In this document: in pieces, positions 61,941-64,000 of the stretch
Position numbering within the stretch: position 1 is the stretch's first letter
Layout of the letters: each line of letters starts with the position of its first letter
The notes under the pieces: generated by a model
The model's database searches: none
Seen by the model: the letters and a program-made list of their open reading frames with translations, nothing else
What the model was told of the DNA's origin: nothing
Source of the DNA: Neoactinobaculum massilliense
Lineage (GTDB): Bacteria; Actinomycetota; Actinomycetes; Actinomycetales; Actinomycetaceae
Assembly (NCBI RefSeq): GCF_900604955.1
Contig: NZ_UWPE01000001.1
Coordinates: 124,001-188,000 of the forward strand
Reading direction: 5' to 3'
DNA: 64,000 bases
Position numbers and translations under genes: made by a program

Positions 61941-62564
61941 TTAGCCCTGTGGTCTGAGCTCGGCGGCGATACGGCCGAACAGCAGATCCAATGCGATGAG
62001 ATTCTTCCCGCCCTCGGGGATAATGATGTCCGCGTAGTGCTTTGATGGTTCCACGTAGAGATCATGCATGGGCTTCACGGTAGTGAGGTACTGGTGCTCC
62101 ACGGAGTCAATAGAGCGGCCCCGATCCAGCACATCACGTTTAATGCGGCGCAGAATGCGTACGTCCGCATCCGTGTCCACGAAAATCTTCACGTCACAGA
62201 GGTTGCGAAGCGATGGCTCAGCCAGAATAAGGATGCCCTCCAGAACAATGACACGCGAGGGCTCTACGCGGGTGGTGCGGTCCGAGCGGTTGTATTCCGA
62301 GAAGGAGTAGACCGGCACGTCAATCGCCTCGCCGCGGGATAGCGCGCGCACGTGCTCCACCAGCAGATCATTATCGAAGGCGTCCGGGGCATCATAGTTA
62401 ACGGCGGCACGCTGGTCATAGGTGAGGTGATCTTGCCGCTTGTAATAGGAATCGTGGTACAGCACGGCAACGTCCGGCGCAAACCGGTCCGCAATAGAGC
62501 GCGCAATCGTGGTTTTCCCGCTCGCCGTGCCTCCGGCAATTCCGATTACTAGGGGTTTGTCCAT
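61941..62564 (-). CDS. udk: Uridine kinase
   Basis: The enzyme phosphorylates uridine and cytidine in nucleotide salvage. The 207-residue protein has Walker A GIAGGTASGKTTIARSI (residues about 8-24), YHDSYYKRQDHLTYDQRAAVNYDAPDAFD, VPVYSFSEYNRSDRT, VIVLEGILILAEPSLR and RRIKRDVLDRGRSIDSVEHQY. I chose the ATG at 62564 (MDKPLVIGIAG) after AAGAAGGAAC; an upstream in-frame ATG at 62639 is not needed by the family. Confidence 0.95.
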   Translation of the reverse strand: MDKPLVIGIAGGTASGKTTIARSIADRFAPDVAVLYHDSYYKRQDHLTYDQRAAVNYDAPDAFDNDLLVEHVRALSRGEAIDVPVYSFSEYNRSDRTTRVEPSRVIVLEGILILAEPSLRNLCDVKIFVDTDADVRILRRIKRDVLDRGRSIDSVEHQYLTTVKPMHDLYVEPSKHYADIIIPEGGKNLIALDLLFGRIAAELRPQG

Positions 62565-62681
62565 GTTCCTTCTTTTGTTTGCTTTCGCCGGCGCCGTCCG
62601 GTCGCGACTAGACGGTGCCGAGTGGATGATGCCTTGCATGCCGATACCGGAGTGCGGGCTACGGGTGGCTACGGCGTCGGA

Positions 62682-63149
62682 CTAAAACGGGTAGTCACCC
62701 TTGATAACAAAGTAGGAACCACGGATGGTGCCGGCCAGCTTGGAGCGCTGGTGGGCGAATTTGAACGAGGAGAACTCCTCTGGGACGTCCATCCCCTCCG
62801 AGAGTTTGATGCCTACCGCGTGCTTCTTTGGGTTCGCGGTGTCCCACAGCACGTTGAGTGCCAGCCCTGAGCGATAGAACACGTGTACCCAGTGGATGGT
62901 CTCCACGTCATTGACCGATACCTCGAGTGGTTCCGAGGAGATGGTGATGTGGCGCTCCTCGTCGAGAATGCGATTGACCCATGCGAGCACGGATGCGGCT
63001 TCAGCGGCGGGTACCACTTCGAACACGTGCTTGTATTTGTTGTGGAAATAGCGGGCTTCATTGGCGCGGAGTCCGGCGAGCGCCTCGGCCACCGGCGACG
63101 ATTCGAGGCCGGTGGTGCTCACGTTCTTGAAATCAACGGCGGTGGGCAT
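62682..63149 (-). CDS. Hypothetical protein
   Basis: This 155-residue soluble protein is not recognised. It starts MPTAVDFKNVSTTGLESSP and contains FHNKYKHVFEVVPAAEAASVL, DEERHITISSEPLEVSVNDVETIHWVHVFYRSG and a C-terminal region ending GTIRGSYFVIKGDYPF. The pattern of alternating charged and aliphatic residues suggests an alpha/beta fold. AAAGGAGC stands before tandem ATG codons at 63152 and 63149; the second has better spacing. It may be expressed with udk, which lies 117 bp downstream. Confidence 0.7.
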   Translation of the reverse strand: MPTAVDFKNVSTTGLESSPVAEALAGLRANEARYFHNKYKHVFEVVPAAEAASVLAWVNRILDEERHITISSEPLEVSVNDVETIHWVHVFYRSGLALNVLWDTANPKKHAVGIKLSEGMDVPEEFSSFKFAHQRSKLAGTIRGSYFVIKGDYPF

Positions 63150-63173
63150 CATGCTCCTTTGAACTACGGGCAA

Positions 63174-63623
63174 ACTTGCGCCCTGAGCTTAGCGCACGTG
63201 CCCTAGTGGCGCCGTACGTGCGGCGGGAACGGCGTCGAGGTGGTGCGCGGTGGCGGGTCGCGAGTAGTCGGGTGGTGCGGTGGCGGCTGCGGGCGGATAG
63301 GTGGCGTTGGGAGCTGGCGGTTGTGGCCGGGTGATGGGGAAGCGGGTGAGGTGACGCGGGCCTGGGGGGGGGAGTGCAGACCGGGTTTCGGGGCGTAGTT
63401 AGGTGCGATTCCGGGGCTGTGCACACCTGATTCGCTGAGTCTATAGAGCTGTAATGTTCACTCTGGGACCTTTCTAGCGTTCGCGGGGTGAAACTCGCGT
63501 ATGATGAAGTTCGTTGTTCGACAGTAGGTGTTGTATATGGGCTGGTGCCTTGCGGTTCCTTCTGGTTAAAACGGGCAACGCAGGGAACGGCTGAAACGCG
63601 GCCGCCCGATTGAAGGAATAAGA
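63174..63623 (+). promoter_or_regulatory. Intergenic region and long leader of the cold-shock gene
   Basis: No gene is supported. TATGAT at 63500-63505 is the best -10 candidate and would give a leader of about 110 nt before the csp start, as is common in cold-shock mRNAs. The first 180 bp are G-rich with many GGTGG and GCGG motifs, including an eight-base G-run at 63365-63372. Confidence 0.4.
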
Positions 63624-63827
63624 ATGGCAACTGGTACCGTCAAGTGGTTCAACGCTGACAAGGGCTATGGCTTCATTGAAGCCGACGATGGCACGGAAGA
63701 TGTGTTCGTGCACTTCTCCGCGATTAACGCCAAGGGCTTCCGCACCTTGGAAGAGGGCCAGAAGGTGGAGTACGACGTCGAGCAGGGTCCGAAGGGACTC
63801 CAGGCGTCTAACGTCTCCGTTCTGTAA
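63624..63827 (+). CDS. cspA: Cold-shock protein
   Basis: The 67-residue protein is a single cold-shock domain that binds single-stranded RNA and DNA. RNP1 [11 protein letters not shown] (about residues 14-24) and RNP2 VFVHFSAI (about 29-36) are intact, and [13 protein letters not shown] is the usual start. Codon use is strongly biased, which suggests high expression. GAAGGAATAAG precedes the ATG. Confidence 0.97.
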   Translation: MATGTVKWFNADKGYGFIEADDGTEDVFVHFSAINAKGFRTLEEGQKVEYDVEQGPKGLQASNVSVL

Positions 63828-63838
63828 GGTTCGCTGAG

Positions 63839-63871
63839 AAAAGGCCGTCGCCGAAAAGGCGGCGGCCTTTT
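63839..63871 (+). terminator. Rho-independent terminator of the cold-shock gene
   Basis: AAAAGGCCGTCGCC (63839-63852) pairs with GGCGGCGGCCTTTT (63858-63871) with one G.U pair and a 5-nt loop. It lies 11 bp after the stop. Confidence 0.92.
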
Positions 63872-64000
63872 GCGTACGTACCTGTGCGGAGAGTGGGCGC
63901 TCGCCGGAATTGATCCGGTGGGCTAGTTTTGGGCATGGCATACCGAGCCGTGTGTCAGGGGCCGGAATGCCATACCGTTCCTTCTGAAATGAGGCGAATT

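Noticed and set aside
63930-63985. Direct repeat ATGGCATACCG / ATGCCATACCG at the right edge
   Set aside because: Only two short near-copies are visible and the window ends, so no element can be defined.

Overview
The window is a high-G+C Gram-positive chromosome segment, most likely from an actinobacterium of the Actinomycetaceae type. The order mfd ... eno - FtsB/DivIC-like - DUF501 - ppx, the DUF501 family, frequent GTG/TTG starts, TAGAAT/TAGGAT -10 boxes placed almost on start codons (mfd, uppS, ychF), and fused dihydroxyacetone kinase genes all fit. The species cannot be named from sequence alone.

Region 1 (1-34 kb) is mostly core genome: an ABC exporter with a TetR regulator, tRNA-Gln, a GlmU lacking most of its acetyltransferase domain, prs, a TauE-like exporter, rplY, pth, mfd, a two-gene dihydroxyacetone kinase system (DhaK-DhaL fusion and DhaM-HPr-EI fusion), eno, division protein/DUF501/ppx, nhaA, a class-I-shaped tRNA with anticodon UAA, a second ABC exporter, a Bax-inhibitor-like protein, FKBP/msrA/greA, a hemolysin-III protein, uppS, a degenerate PfkB protein with xseB-xseA, rmuC, a patatin-like protein and ychF.

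Region 2 (35.4-42.6 kb) is an accessory island placed exactly at the 3' end of ychF, with lower G+C and different codon use. It carries a SIR2-DUF4020 protein, a KAP P-loop NTPase and a small deoxyribosyltransferase-fold protein. Short copies of the ychF 3' end, each ending in a stop codon, lie after the SIR2 gene and after the KAP gene, so the island looks like stepwise insertions into one att-like site.

Region 3 (43-51 kb) holds a PadR-controlled ABC transporter operon, a small HTH/membrane-protein pair with a CGATA-rich operator, a McrBC type IV restriction system, a MagIII-like DNA glycosylase and a GNAT acetyltransferase.

Region 4 (51.4-61.7 kb) is a fatty/carboxylic-acid CoA cluster: CoA-transferase, two MaoC-type dehydratases, enoyl-CoA hydratase, acyl-CoA ligase, acyl-CoA dehydrogenase and FixABCX. 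The ligase and the dehydrogenase, which are divergently transcribed, each carry a short tandem duplication (8 bp and 4 bp) that breaks the N-terminal reading frame; removing one repeat unit restores a full-length enzyme in both. A third 8-bp tandem duplication lies in the promoter region between them. This is the most striking observation in the window and points either to reversible (phase-variable) switching or to recent loss of the pathway.

Region 5 (61.9-64 kb) has udk, an unknown protein and a cold-shock protein with a long leader and strong terminator.
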